Notes under the pieces: model-generated | Databases searched by the model: none | The model's input: the letters and a program-made list of their open reading frames with translations, nothing else | What the model was told of the DNA's origin: nothing | Made by a program: the position numbers and the translations under genes | Shown: piece by piece, positions 10,333 to 21,648 of the stretch | Layout: the number at the start of each line of letters is the position of its first letter | Numbering within the stretch: the stretch's first letter is position 1 | DNA from: Cylindrotheca closterium | Taxonomy: Eukaryota > Bacillariophyta > Bacillariophyceae > Bacillariales > Bacillariaceae | DNA length: 64,000 bases | Assembly (NCBI GenBank): GCA_933822405.4 | Contig: CAKOGP040000335.1 | Span: 567,975 to 631,974, forward strand | Reading direction: 5' to 3'

Positions 10333-11846
10333 TCAAAATCGTCCTCCACGACCACCAGAGGAAGTGCCGCCTCCAAAACTGGCAGAAGAACCTCCCATTC
10401 GGTCGCTGTGACGAGCACTTTGAACAACGGGAGCACGAGGCCGGCTTTCCACAAATGACCTATCTTGTGCGAGCTGTCCATTGTAGGTGGGAGAACTCCA
10501 TCGTTGGACTTGCTGTTGTGAAACTACATTGGGATACCGCATGGCCAATCGAGTCAAACGAAAGTTGCGATCTTGTTGAAAGAGTTGCATGGCACGATTG
10601 TGTTGGCGATGATGATGACGATGGCGATGATGCTCGTGATGGAGATGCTCGTGTTGACGTACATCAGTGTCGTCCAATGGTGCCATGGCTTCAGCTTGTG
10701 GCGGTTGTTCGCCAGCAGCGACACTTGATTCTCCCACATCCTTTTTGCAAATCGGGCACTTGGACACCTGTCCCTGCCCACTATTGACCCATTCTTCCCA
10801 ACACGATGCATCAAAGACGTGTCCGCACCGTAACAATTTGATAGGTCGATCGTCCGATCCAGTTGTGTCTGACGCAAAGTCTTCCAAACAAATTGGACAG
10901 GAGGTAGCATTGAACTGTCCTTGAAGTGCTTCCGCTTGGGCCCGGTCGATGGCAGTCAATTGACTTGCGGCTTCGGCATAGACCCGTTGGGCCTCTCGGC
11001 GCCTTCGAGCTGCTCGCATGGAACCCAAGATTGCAAGCGCATAACCAGACAACAAGAAATACTCAATTCTCAAGTAATCCCAAACCAATTCGTCCCATTT
11101 CGGTTCTCCCTTTTGAATGTAGGTTCCGATGAGTTCGACGGCCAAAACTAGTCCTTCCCCATATTTGGCTTGTCGCATACTGTTCATATACAAAGGCAGA
11201 TAGTGGATAACTCAGTTAGGTCTTCTTCTTCTTCACAAAGCGACTGTAAGAGCATTCTCTTCTCGAACCAACGTACCTAGGTCGCAAATCTTTAATGATG
11301 GAATCAATTCGAGAATTGCGGAGCAAAGTGTCAAAAGAGCTTCCTCGTGAGATGTACATTACTCGGTCGTCCACGGAAAGAAAAATCAAGACTCCAGTCC
11401 CTCCTGATTCACCATCAATTCCGACACCCCATCTGTCATGCAACGATATGTTATCTTAGTCCGGTACAACATGCCAAGAATTCCAAACATTCAATAGTGT
11501 CTTACCTGTCGTGAAGCCCTCTGGCAAATTCTTCTGCGGCTGCTTCTTCATCTGGGTTGTTTCCGTTGTCTTGATCGTCTTGGTAAAAGTTGTTGGGAAG
11601 GTGCATTTTGGAGGCAACGGCCACGGCAATTTGGACAGGGACCTCCACCTTGTCGGTGATCTCGTCGATGCGATCGGCAATCTCTTGTAAGCTTTGTTCA
11701 CTAAGCAACTTGTCGGGATCTGCAATCAATCCAAAGTCAGGTTTGGGAAACTCATCCACCTTCCAAGGCGCAGCCGAGGCAACTCCAAGGAGCAGTGCCA
11801 GGAATAGGAAATTGTGCAGGCGGTTCGTTCCTTGTCGTTTGTTCAT
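10333..11846 (-). CDS. TPM-domain, transmembrane, RING-finger protein (putative E3 ubiquitin ligase)
   Basis: Three exons on the minus strand, 11846-11506, 11432-11277 and 11179-10333, both introns at phase 2 with GT-AG borders. The join gives 447 residues. MNKRQGTNRLHNFLFLALLLGVASA is a signal peptide or first membrane segment. The TPM domain follows, with the joined motif FARGLHDRWGVG across intron 1 and DLRPSMRQAKYGEGL across intron 2, both hallmarks of the TPM family. Next come the hydrophobic stretch YFLLSGYALAILGSM and an Arg-rich helix, then a RING: CPICLEDF, LLRCGHVFDASCWEEW and CPICKKDV. The usual His/Cys ligand in the third zinc pair is Asp (CGHVFDASC). The C-terminus is Arg/Gly/Ser-rich. 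TPM proteins face the lumen or periplasm, so a lumenal TPM and cytosolic RING is the likely topology. The exact start is uncertain by 13 residues. Confidence 0.85.
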
Positions 11847-12224
11847 TTTGCAGTATGATTTGTAGTAATAAATGATGTCACGCAATTGAATGTAGACCTA
11901 TTGTCTACACTGTTCAGTTGATAGATCAAGAAAAGCTGCTGTGGTTTGGTTTGATATTGTGTGGGTTGTTTTTGAATTGAAAATGTCTTCATCTGCAGGA
12001 TTGAACCCTATTTCCCCACGACTCCATTTCTCAAAAGTGCCACGAAGCAAATTTGATTCGATATGTTCCACGACTCATTTCGATCCGATCCCTTCGACCA
12101 ACATCAATCGTTTCAAAAAATTTCGACTTGCGACATCCAACATCTTCAAATAATACTGCCGTACCAATACCAGTCATGATCACATGAAGCAAATGAGGAA
12201 AGAGCTGAAGCCTCTACGGATAAA
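11847..12224. promoter_or_regulatory. Divergent intergenic region
   Basis: The TPM-RING gene (minus) and the PX-like gene (plus) diverge from these 378 bp, so both promoters must lie here. I could not identify a specific promoter element. Confidence 0.5.
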
Positions 12225-12794
12225 ATGGAGCCTTCCACTGCTTCCAATGTCAACGGACCGCGTCCTGCGTCCGAACTGGTTGTAACAGTGACCCCAGTCC
12301 GCGAGTTGGTATTTGATATTCCAGATGCGACCAACGCATGTCATGGCATTCCCTTCTTTAGCAAAGGCAGTCCTCATCGAGCTTACCAAATAGAGATATC
12401 AGAAGAAGGCCATACGCATTATGAAACTGCTGATGAGAACGATCTAGGCATCAATTACAGCAAGAGTGATCACGATGATCATTCGCCACTCTGTATCAAG
12501 GCACAAATACGATTTTCCACCTTTCGCAGACATTTCATGTCTTATCCTATGCAACACTTGACTCGCAACTCGAGACCATTAATTCCACCCAAGGGAGCCG
12601 TATGGGAAGACTATACCCACTCCGTGGAAAATGTATTGGAACGGGCCCGAAGAATGCAACTGTTCTTGTGGGACGTATTGAATTCCAATGGACCCGAAAT
12701 ACTTCGGTCCCATCTATTGCAGGAGACGCTCTCCTTGTCGCCCGGAGATAGGCAAGGACTGCTGAGAATTGCGGAACGGCGAGAATCGGAATAA
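12225..12794 (+). CDS. PX-domain-like protein, 189 aa
   Basis: Intronless, from the ATG at 12225. The pattern fits a phosphoinositide-binding PX domain: YQIEISEEG in an early strand, IRFSTFRRHF at the position of the RRYSDF motif, RPLIPPKG at the proline-rich membrane loop, and VENVLERARRMQLFLWDVL in place of the V-x-R-x3-L-x2-FL helix. A Ser/Asp/His-rich insert separates the strands. If correct, the protein would bind endosomal membranes. The similarity is a motif impression and identity is low. Confidence 0.45.
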   Translation: MEPSTASNVNGPRPASELVVTVTPVRELVFDIPDATNACHGIPFFSKGSPHRAYQIEISEEGHTHYETADENDLGINYSKSDHDDHSPLCIKAQIRFSTFRRHFMSYPMQHLTRNSRPLIPPKGAVWEDYTHSVENVLERARRMQLFLWDVLNSNGPEILRSHLLQETLSLSPGDRQGLLRIAERRESE

Positions 12795-13131
12795 CGAACG
12801 ACGGACGATGAATGCAAGCTTGATCAAAGGAAGCACAGGAAAGGGCGAAGGAAGCACAAGAAACGGCTGTTAAAGAAGAGAGAGAAATGTGGAATCTTCA
12901 GTAGCCCAAACTTTAAATGTGACGAATCATGAGACGATACAATTTTTAAAGTTCCAACCACACCCTCAACCAATGCAGAAAACCTCAAGTGGTTTTCCTT
13001 TGCGGACAACGAAAACATATTGGGTGGAAGGAGGAGGGGCTATGAGAACAAACAAAAATGGTTTCGGGTGCTGGAGCGCACCGACTTTCCACAAATAAAT
13101 CCTGTCATTGACTTGACCTCTGCGCAGTACC
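12795..13131. other. Intergenic, no gene seen
   Basis: Short frames exist but none has recognisable domains. Confidence 0.4.
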
Positions 13132-13507
13132 ATGTACGGAGTTCCCCTCCTAGAAATGAAGGAATGCTTTCGCATGACGGATTACTTGTGTGATGTGTAT
13201 TTCGTCATGGCGAACGGTCAAAGATTGCCCGCCGCGACAGTGCAACTTTCAATCATTAGGTGGCTTTGCTGGGAAATCCTATGATGTTATTGGAAGAGGT
13301 CATCTGCCCCAGACAGTATTCGAGTTCCGACGTCCTTGCTTTCAACAGACCGTTCGAGTGAACGGAAAGTTTGCAGGAATGTTGGATCGGCAGTTCATAT
13401 CGTTTCTCGATGGGCATACCTTGACGGTTGCTCCAAATCAAGACTGTCTTCTGATTTTGGGGGTTACCTGTGCAGTAGTACGGATTCAAGCAGCTCGTGA
13501 AAGTTAA
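13132..13507 (+). pseudogene. LURP-one-related (LOR/tubby-like) gene, possibly broken
   Basis: Two adjacent frames carry pieces that look like one LOR domain. Frame 1 from the ATG at 13132 has MKECFRMTDYLCDVYFVMANG; the frame from about 13255 to the stop at 13507 has KSYDVIGRG and ends with LTVAPNQDCLLILGVTCAVV, very like the last strand and helix of LOR proteins. Joining them needs either a short intron near 13205-13260 without a strong donor or a frameshift. LOR proteins are membrane-associated scramblase-like beta barrels of unclear function. If an intron is found this is a normal gene. Confidence 0.4.
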
Positions 13508-13886
13508 GATCTTTTGTGGAGGAGAGTCATTTTTTAGGTTCGATAGTGAAATTCTATCCGCATATTTCGGCGAGATAGACCATAGGGGGTCATCTGCTGA
13601 TCTCCGATCAGAACAAATCCCATCATGAGTTTTTTAATTAACACTTTTGAAATCAAAATGACTCGCCTGGGACCCATCAATCTTGCGGTCACTTATCTTC
13701 CACATGAACAGCTGACTTATGCCCACTTATTTCCCGGCCAAAAAAGCAAGATTGCAAACGATTCATTCAGAGCGGCAACCAAAATCCTACTCGTTCGAAA
13801 ATTTCAAGGTTTGGATTGTCCAATCAGAAGCCCCATCGTATGTTTGCAATCCTTGAACTGTCCCACATATAAAAAAGAACCATTTG
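13508..13886. other. Intergenic, presumed promoter of nuclease-helicase A
   Basis: About 380 bp with no conserved frame. It should contain the promoter and 5' UTR of the downstream fusion gene; no clear element was identified. Confidence 0.4.
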
Positions 13887-16800
13887 ATGGGTGTTCACCG
13901 TATAACCAGTGTAGTCAAGAACCAACGCTGGGTTCCGACAGATTCCACCAACGATGAAGGTGATGCAGCTTGTAGACTATGGAGGGATTGGGATCCGTCA
14001 TTGTCGCTTTCCCATCATGGATTGCCAATCCAAAAGATTCCAAAGCAATCTTTGATACTCATTGATGGAAACGGCCTTGCTTTCTATCTATTCAAAGTTG
14101 CTTATGCTCGGTATCTCATATCGCTCTTTCCAGGCCGAAAAAAGAGCACTTTCCCTTCCGTTAATACTCTCTCGCCATCTGATTCGACACTTGCACTTCC
14201 TTGTATGATGCCGCTAAATTTGCTGGAGGATGTCACCCTTGAATTTACAGCGCGTCTCCGGCTCTGCAATCTTGAATTCAAAGTGTTCTGGGATGGCCCC
14301 TCTCGTCGTTTCAAGACTATTACGCTCAAGAAACGTATGGAACAGCGGCATCAACAATGGTCCAACATGCACCAGTACTGTTTGCGTGGAGAATTGCCGA
14401 ATGAGAAAAGAGTCTTTGGCTTTCTAAATCATTTCCCCCTTCCCGGCCTGTTCATGCAAACAGTTCGAAAATCTTTGCATCACAATCAAGTCGACATGGT
14501 CTACTGCTCCGAAGAAGCCGATGTCGAACTTGCTAGAGCGGCCTCTGGAAATGCGAACTGCTACGTGTTTGGGCAAGACTCCGATTTCTTTTTCTATAAA
14601 GATATTCAGTATGTGCCATTTGATTGCGTTTTCATAGAGAATGATGCCATCCACGCCTGCGTCGGGAAGCGGAAAGATCTAGCGATGCTCCTTGGAATCG
14701 ACGACGAAGCGATGGTAGAACTAGCGATCCTTCTTGGTAATGATTACATCCAGTCGATGAAGGTACCCAAAAAAGACGGGTTCGATCGAGGGGATCCTCT
14801 GTACGTGGCCCGCTATTTGGGTGAGCAGCTTGATGGGTTCTTGGTGTCATCCTCCAACAAATATGCAAAGGAATTGGCGTTCGTAAGGGCCTTGTACAAT
14901 TTGGACGACCTCGACTCATTTCCTCTCGAAGATGCGTCCGGAATAGATGAATCTGCATTGGATGAACACGAAGACTTTGCCAAACACTTGAGGTCTGAGC
15001 TTCCTTTCGATGTGGCCAAGGAAGCTGACAGTGCACTCCAAGCTGGTCTTGGACTTGCTGAAACCGTTCAACGATGTTTATCATGGTATGTCGAGCAAAC
15101 AAGTAGCGACAAGTCCGCTACTCTTGGACTGGTCCATTTAAAGGCCTATGACGAGCTCGTATCATCATCGACCACGAACAATAAGACTTTTGAGCTAGAT
15201 CGTCGACCACAATGGTCTCATGTCCTGGCATGCTACGTCATTGAGAAATGCGTTTCTGTCATCTTGAAGTCTCCACGATCTTCACTGCTTGATGGGTTTA
15301 CACAGCCTAGCACGCTGTTCAGTCACTATCGTTTCCACAGCATCTTGGCATCCAAGGAAACAAATGAAGTTGGTGGCGACATTTCCCCAGACGATCGAGC
15401 TACCGAATCTATCAAGGAGGAACCAGTGTCCGTGCTTTCGGAACGCAAGATGCTACCGATCGATGCCCACGAGGACCGAATCATTCGAAATATCGCCAAC
15501 AATCGTGTCACTATCATTCATGGAGAGACAGGTTGCGGAAAAAGCAGTCGGGTTCCCGTGATGGTTTTGAATGCGCCATCACCAGAACCAACCTTACCGA
15601 GAGTCAAGTTTTTCATTTCTCAGCCAAGACGGTAGGTTGCTTTATCAAAATGTGCCTTTCGAAATCATAATGAGTTTTGTTCACAACCTTTTTGTTGTTT
15701 CCCGTACTAGTATTGCGGCAAAGGGTCTTGTCGAACGAGTGCGCAGCTGTGAACCTGAACATCGTCAAAAGTTTGCAATTCGAATGGGCCATGGATGGAG
15801 AGAGTACGAAACAAAGCATACGCAAGCCTGGTTCGTCACAACAGGGTATCTAACACGCCTACTGGCAAATCACCCTGAGAGGTTCGATGGCTTGACGCAT
15901 TTGATTATTGATGAAGTTCACGAGCGATCCGTCGACACGGACATCTTGTGTCTATTGTGTCGTCGTCTCTTGGAAAGAAATAAGACCATCCGGCTTGTGT
16001 TGATGAGCGCCACACTTGCTACGAAGCTTTACAAAGAGTATTTTATGGTGCCGAACGATCCGATTCATGTTGGCGTCCGCACCTATCCTATTGTGCCATA
16101 CTTCGTCGAAGATCTTCACAAATTCAAACTTCCACGGAATGAGATGAAGGCTGCCGGAGAAATTGTAAAGGAATGTCAGAAAAAGAGATGCAACTCTACA
16201 CCCACAGCATTTGAGCTTGCAAAACGCTTCTCGTTGGCAGCGAATCTAGCCAAAGCAGTTGGTAAACCAGGAACTTCCGTTCTCATTTTTGTCCCAGGTA
16301 CGGCTCGAGACATATTGTCATTTCGCAGAAAATTTTCAGCTCACTCTCGTTCTCCGTTCTTTCAGGAATGAATGAGATTGTTGTCATCACGGAATGCATT
16401 GAGAAGTTCATGGTGGCCGGGAAAAGATACACTACTTGCCCCATTCACTCCGATATTCCCTTCGAGGAACAAATGGAAGCTTTCAAAGAACCTGATAAAG
16501 ATGAAGTCAAAATTATCATTGCAACAAATGCGGCCGAGAGTTCAGTTACGCTGCCAACTGTGGATCATGTCATTTGCCTTGGGCTTTGTCGGCAAATCGA
16601 CTACAATCCTACGACTCACCGCCAGATACTTTTGCCTATGTGGATCTCGCAAGCCAGTGCCAAGCAGAGGGCTGGCCGAACTGGTAGAGTGCGACCAGGG
16701 AATGTCTACCGTCTGTATACAAGAGAAACGTTCGAGAACTTTATGGATGAGTTCGATCCAGGAGAAATCAGCCGGGTGCCGCTCGATTCCATTATCTTGA

Positions 16801-19394
16801 TGCTGAAGGAAATGCTTCACGAGGAAGTCATCCCTGTCTTGTGCAACTGCATCGAGCCACCGAGCATGGACACCATCGACCGGTCGTTTGAGAGCTTGTA
16901 TCGATCGAACTTCATCGAGGAACCGGATGATGAAGCCGACATTACGTCGCTTGGTTGTTTTGTTTCTTCCCTGGGAATCGACTTGACATTGGGATCTCTT
17001 ATTGGGCTTGGTATTCAGTTTGGTGTTGCTGCAGAAGCAATCGAGATGGCAGCGATGATGTCGTTTCCCAAGGCGCCATTTCAAGTTGCCAACACATTGT
17101 TTCATGATTCAACAACTTTCAATAAAATTACGTCGGGTGGATATGTATCAAGGTGTCATTTCGACGCGAATCTGTACTCAGAACCTATGTCGTTGATGAA
17201 TGCGCTCGCTGAATACGATGCCGCGCCAAATAAAGTATCGTGGTGCTTTAAACACAGCATGGCCGTTGCTCGAATGAAACAACTATCGGCAACAAGAAAA
17301 AGTCTAAGGACCCGTGTGGCAAAGTACTTTGGTATCAATGAAAATGTGTTGATTCCTGAGACTCCACCAGTGTTGATGCCTCACGCGAAGGTAAATATTT
17401 TACGCATCCTACAAGTATGGGTGTTTCCAGAAACAATAATTGAAACATGGCCTCCAAAGAATGTTGAAGTCCGAAGCCACGACGGATCCGCTACCCTCAG
17501 CGTTCAAAAAGGTGTGATTGAAAAGGCACAGCTGGACAAAGTGCTGCATGCTGCAAGACACCCGTATGAGATACTAAACTCTGCGCACTTGAAACAAGTT
17601 GGTCACTTCAATTATCAAGGAATTTTCGAGCTTGATACCTTTATTGTGGATTTCCAAGCAAAGCTTGTGTCATACATGGTGGAGGTGAACGTAGACTTGG
17701 TCGCTTGTGACTATGGGAACAACCTTTACCTGTTTCGACAAGCTGATTTCGATTGTGCGAAGGACACCATCTCAGGATTTGATTCTTTGGAGTGTGCTAT
17801 CGCAGAACAGGACATCGTAGTAGACCAGGGCTGGAAGGCGGCTCGAAGAGGCATTTCGGAAAGAAAATGTGGCGCGTGGACGGCAAGGGTTGTCAACAAT
17901 GACGAACGAATTCCGCCGGAAGGGAAGATTTACAAACGGTTCCATATACAAGAATGCCCCAAAGAAACCAAAGTATTGCTGCTCAATCAGATTGATAAAG
18001 CACTGATGCGGGATGAAATAAAATCCTATCTTCATTGGTGTTTTCCTATTGTGCCTGAAAGGAAAAAAAAGACAATCAGTGACACCACTATCACTGAACA
18101 GAAGTTCTCCGTAGTCATTCGTGGAGCTTGCCAGGCGATTTCCCATCTCGATCTGAAAGATCTTCTAGCCAGCTCGGAAATTCATTCACTTGTGAGGAAC
18201 AATGGCGTGACAAGAATCCGTTTCCATCAAATGAAGAACAAGCCATTAGTCTTGAAAAAACCTGGAAAAGACGAGCTTGAGACTACTATTAAGTCCAGTT
18301 GGAAGCGTCCTTTGTTGCATAATATCCCTGAGGGTGCTCGCCTTCTCGGTGTGTTGGCGTCCGGAGCATCACGCGCGGGAGGCCCAAGATTGCAGTTTGC
18401 GAAGAAGGAAGAGAAGAGCGAAACGCTTGGAGATAGCGCTACGGTGGAAGTGCATCTCGACCGATGGATATCTAATCTGAATTCTCGCTGGAAGCGGCAT
18501 GGAACTGAAGGAAAAGTTTTTGTACAACCACACACAGTGCCAACATCAGCATTTAACAGCACAGGACCGCTTTTCGCATGTTGTTCGAACGCACTTGAGG
18601 TAGGGGGAGGAATAATCAGGGTAGAAGGCGTTACTTTATTGCCACGGAATCCACTCTTCCTTCTGTTGTCCATTCTCTCGTTTGGATTGCAAGCCAAAAC
18701 CACATCAGATAACGGGCAACCGGCGTTAGAGGCCATTGAAACCCAGGAATTGATCTTCAATGCTGCTGTTGGATGGATGGGAAAACAAAAGCAGAAACTG
18801 GCGAAATGTGGCATTCAAAATCCCGAGTTCGACTTGAATTCTAATGGTGGCAGAGGCAGGATTGCAACTGCGATCGAGTTCAACAACGTCTCAGAGCGCC
18901 TAGGAGCAAGTCTTTTGTGTCACTCTGACTCAGTTCTCGCTCTTTGTAATCTATTTTCTTACGTCGACGGGTACGAGATGGCTCTTTGGGATTCATTAGC
19001 TGATACTGCGTTCACTGAAGAGAATCTGTCAAAATGGCGCAGAGGAGCTAAATGGAAGGTAGCGGAGAAGAAGCCAGGAAAAGTGTGTATCGAATCTGAA
19101 GCGAAGCGACACGTCCAGGAGGGCTCCAAAGGAAGAAAGATTTCCAACGTGATTGTAGCTTCTTGGCTAGATGGCAGCGCGGCAACTTCAAAACCAGAAG
19201 CGGGATGCAAGAACTCTGAGCCACCCAACGAGAACGAGAAGAACCAGAAAAGAAAGCAGAAAAAGAGAGGAGCGAAACAGCAACAGAAAAAGGAAAAGAA
19301 AGATAAGAAGCTGAAACAGAAAGAAGAAAAGAAAGCGAAGAAGGCAAAGGAGAAGCCAACACATATATTCCAAGTACAAAACCAGTTTGAATAA
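13887..19394 (+). CDS. FEN1/XPG-like nuclease fused to DEAH/RHA helicase, copy A
   Basis: Exons 13887-15631, 15711-16297 and 16366-19394 give 1786 residues. The start ATG gives MGVHRITSVV, matching the MGIxGLxxLL start of the XPG/FEN1 family, whose N-terminus enters the active site. Expected metal ligands are present: ILIDGNG (D60), VFWDGP, SEEADVE, GQDSDF, LLGNDY. Helicase motifs follow: GETGCGKSS (I), SQPRRIAAKG (Ia, across intron 1), DEVHER (II), MSAT (III), TNAAESSVTLP (V), QRAGRTGR (VI). Then come an HA2/OB-like region, basic and beta segments, and a Lys/Glu-rich tail. The expected activity is ATP-driven 3'-5' unwinding coupled to structure-specific cleavage of RNA or DNA flaps. The frame ends at TAA 19392-19394, although homology to copy B continues in the same frame beyond it. 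No organelle signal is seen, so it is probably nuclear or cytosolic. Confidence 0.85.
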
Positions 19395-20084
19395 AACGTT
19401 ATCGAAGCAAGTCATAGTTGGTTTTCAACGTCGTCTGAAGCGTTGGAAGAAGACGTCTTGCAATCCACAAATATTTTGGCCATGATTTGTGAGACATACA
19501 TCAAGGAGGCTCTCTGCAATGATATAGATCGCACCGCTTTTAGTCCGTTAACTTTTGATTCAAAGAATTGGCTTTTGCGCACTTGCACAAGCGATGATGG
19601 GACTAAACTGTACCAGGTAAGGCAGCACTTTGTTTCTGACTGACTGGTTCTGATGGACGAATAGGACCCATGTATCTAACTTGAAACCTTTTCTTTTTTC
19701 CTTTTGTCTTCCTCATAGGCTTTTTGTTTCTGTACCACCTACGTCCCCGATCCAAATCTTGTTGGACGAGGTGAGATCCCGCAGTGGATTACCAATCAAC
19801 AGAAGCGGCCATCTTCGTTGGAGGATGCTTTAGCATGCCTCTCACCTCAGGTTCCGAAGCCCGCTGTGACCGTAATCCCCTTGAATTCCGGAAACCCTGC
19901 GTTGATGTTCGAAAGCATCGAAGTGGCAGTACATATGGAAGCTGCCTTTTGGCTAGAATGGCAACTTTGCATTGGAGACAATTCAGGTATTCGTCACTGG
20001 TACCAGTTCAGTTTGCCTGAGATGTTGGACGCACTCGCCAACAGAAATGATTCCGAAAGCGAGTTCAACATATTGCATTGTTAG
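19395..20084 (+). pseudogene. C-terminal domain of copy A, separated by an in-frame stop
   Basis: Directly after the TAA at 19392-19394 the same frame stays open and aligns with the C-terminus of copy B (for example STNILAMICETYI against STNILALVHQTFV). It runs to 19616, then a GT-AG intron 19617-19718, then 19719-20084, ending with a segment alignable over ESIEVAVHMEAAFWLEWQ and RHWYQ to copy B. The domain is of unknown type. It is reached only by stop readthrough, RNA editing, a short cryptic intron or a sequence error; otherwise it is a remnant. The splice sites and frame are still intact, so the loss is recent. Confidence 0.75.
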
Positions 20085-20433
20085 ATCGCTTCGCACATTG
20101 CAAGCATATAGTTTTTAAATTATAGAAGAGACAGGATCGACGAAACAAGAACGGTTCCATATTATTAAAAAAGTGAGACCTATGATGGGACTAGTGTAGT
20201 GTTGAACTTCAGGCGGGCTCAAAACATTGTCCCTCAAAACATTGCCCATGACCACGCGGGGTATACCGGTATATCTGAAACACCTACAAAATGACTCCTA
20301 TGACTCGTCGTTTCGCAGTCTTGGTCTTGCAATTGCACCTGTTATATCTGTTAGCAAGACCTTGTCGCGCCCACACCAGTGAAACGTACCTTCAGCAAAT
20401 AGCCTTTCACCTGCACAAGTAAGATACTGAAGC
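20085..20433. other. Intergenic, no gene seen
   Basis: Holds a small direct duplication (CTCAAAACATTG, then again about 18 bp on, near 20218-20245). No coding sequence is recognised. Confidence 0.4.
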
Positions 20434-21648
20434 ATGGCCTTGAACAATAGAGGCGGAGGACCGGATTTGCTGTCCAAATTTCTCCAGCCCAATCAGAATG
20501 TGAACTTAGAGATCGCAGTTGCGAAAGAAGATGATGACGTTTCCCGACTTTCCTTCAATGACAACATGAGCTACATTTGTGATTTGGCCATGCAAAAGAA
20601 GAATCGAAAGGCAATGATCGAGCAAGAAGCCTTTGAAGAAACCCAAGAGCTTTACGAAGTCGCGATTGGAGCAGGAGCAGAGAAGACACGAGAACTCTTC
20701 AAGGAAATCTTTACATTGGTGGAAGCAGAACTACTTGAATCGTACAAAGAAAAAGACAAGCTGTTGGAACAGCGACTAGAAGCTGCAGTTATAGCAGAAA
20801 AGGAACGCGTCATGGCTTCCGCGGAGCCTGGGCCTGGTCAGCGGCAGGTTGCTCAGATTGATACAAAGATTCAAAAGGAGGAAACCAAAATCCTCAAGAA
20901 GAAGATTAAGAAACTCCGCAACATGGTGAAGGATATCATGAAGGACAAGGACGCCATGAAGGATGAGAAAAAGTCGAAACAACTGAAGCGACTGCAAAAG
21001 AAGCACGACAATTTGGTGAATGAATTGGAGAAAATGAAGAGCGACTCGGACACCGTGACATTGGGGCAATCATCAACTTCGTTGGACTTGGGATCGGCTC
21101 TGGGAGCACTTGGCAAGGGCGACGACAGCGATGGTGAAGGCGAACAGAGATTGAAAAAGAAGAAAACTAAGCCCAAAAGATCGAAATCCACGCAATCAAC
21201 AGACAGTGGAAAGATTCCAAAACCAGACCGGGTGGGCAGATCAAAGAGCGACAAACCCAAGTCTTCCAAGAAAAAGGGCAGGTCACGTTCCAAGGGACCT
21301 AGACCAAGATCAGCGTCTCCCAAAGGGCTTGCTCCCATTGACGAAGGAAGCGTCAAATCGGAAAAGAAGAAAAAGACAATTCCTCGAAACACTTCAAAAG
21401 ATTCTCTAAAGAGCTCAGGAAAAGATTCGCTAAAGAGTTCAGGGACTGCTGAAACAGGAAGGACAACCTACACCTTCAAGGATTTCAAGAAAGGCCGCGT
21501 GGATGCGGACGTTGTCAACATGAGTAACTGGGACGAATACTTGTCGGAATCCGAATTCGAAAAGGCTTTCGAAATGTCCCGGGCTAACTTCAATGCATTG
21601 CCACACTTTAAGCAAACGGCATTGAAGCGTGAACTGAAATCATGGTAA
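20434..21648 (+). CDS. Coiled-coil protein with C-terminal villin headpiece
   Basis: Intronless, 404 residues from the ATG at 20434. Residues about 60-210 are a charged coiled coil (KIQKEETKILKKKIKKLRN and similar). A long Ser/Lys/Pro-rich disordered stretch follows, with repeated KDSLKSSG units and RSKS/SKSD motifs suitable for phosphorylation. The last 60 residues match a villin headpiece: YTFKDFKKG, YLSESEFEKAFEMSRANF, LPHFKQTALKRELKSW, including the core helices and the C-terminal KxxLK. Headpieces bind F-actin, so an actin-associated cytoskeletal adaptor is likely. It lacks gelsolin repeats, unlike villin itself. Confidence 0.8.
   Translation: MALNNRGGGPDLLSKFLQPNQNVNLEIAVAKEDDDVSRLSFNDNMSYICDLAMQKKNRKAMIEQEAFEETQELYEVAIGAGAEKTRELFKEIFTLVEAELLESYKEKDKLLEQRLEAAVIAEKERVMASAEPGPGQRQVAQIDTKIQKEETKILKKKIKKLRNMVKDIMKDKDAMKDEKKSKQLKRLQKKHDNLVNELEKMKSDSDTVTLGQSSTSLDLGSALGALGKGDDSDGEGEQRLKKKKTKPKRSKSTQSTDSGKIPKPDRVGRSKSDKPKSSKKKGRSRSKGPRPRSASPKGLAPIDEGSVKSEKKKKTIPRNTSKDSLKSSGKDSLKSSGTAETGRTTYTFKDFKKGRVDADVVNMSNWDEYLSESEFEKAFEMSRANFNALPHFKQTALKRELKSW

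Noticed and set aside
18227..18814. 195-codon minus-strand frame
   Set aside because: Antisense shadow of nuclease-helicase A.
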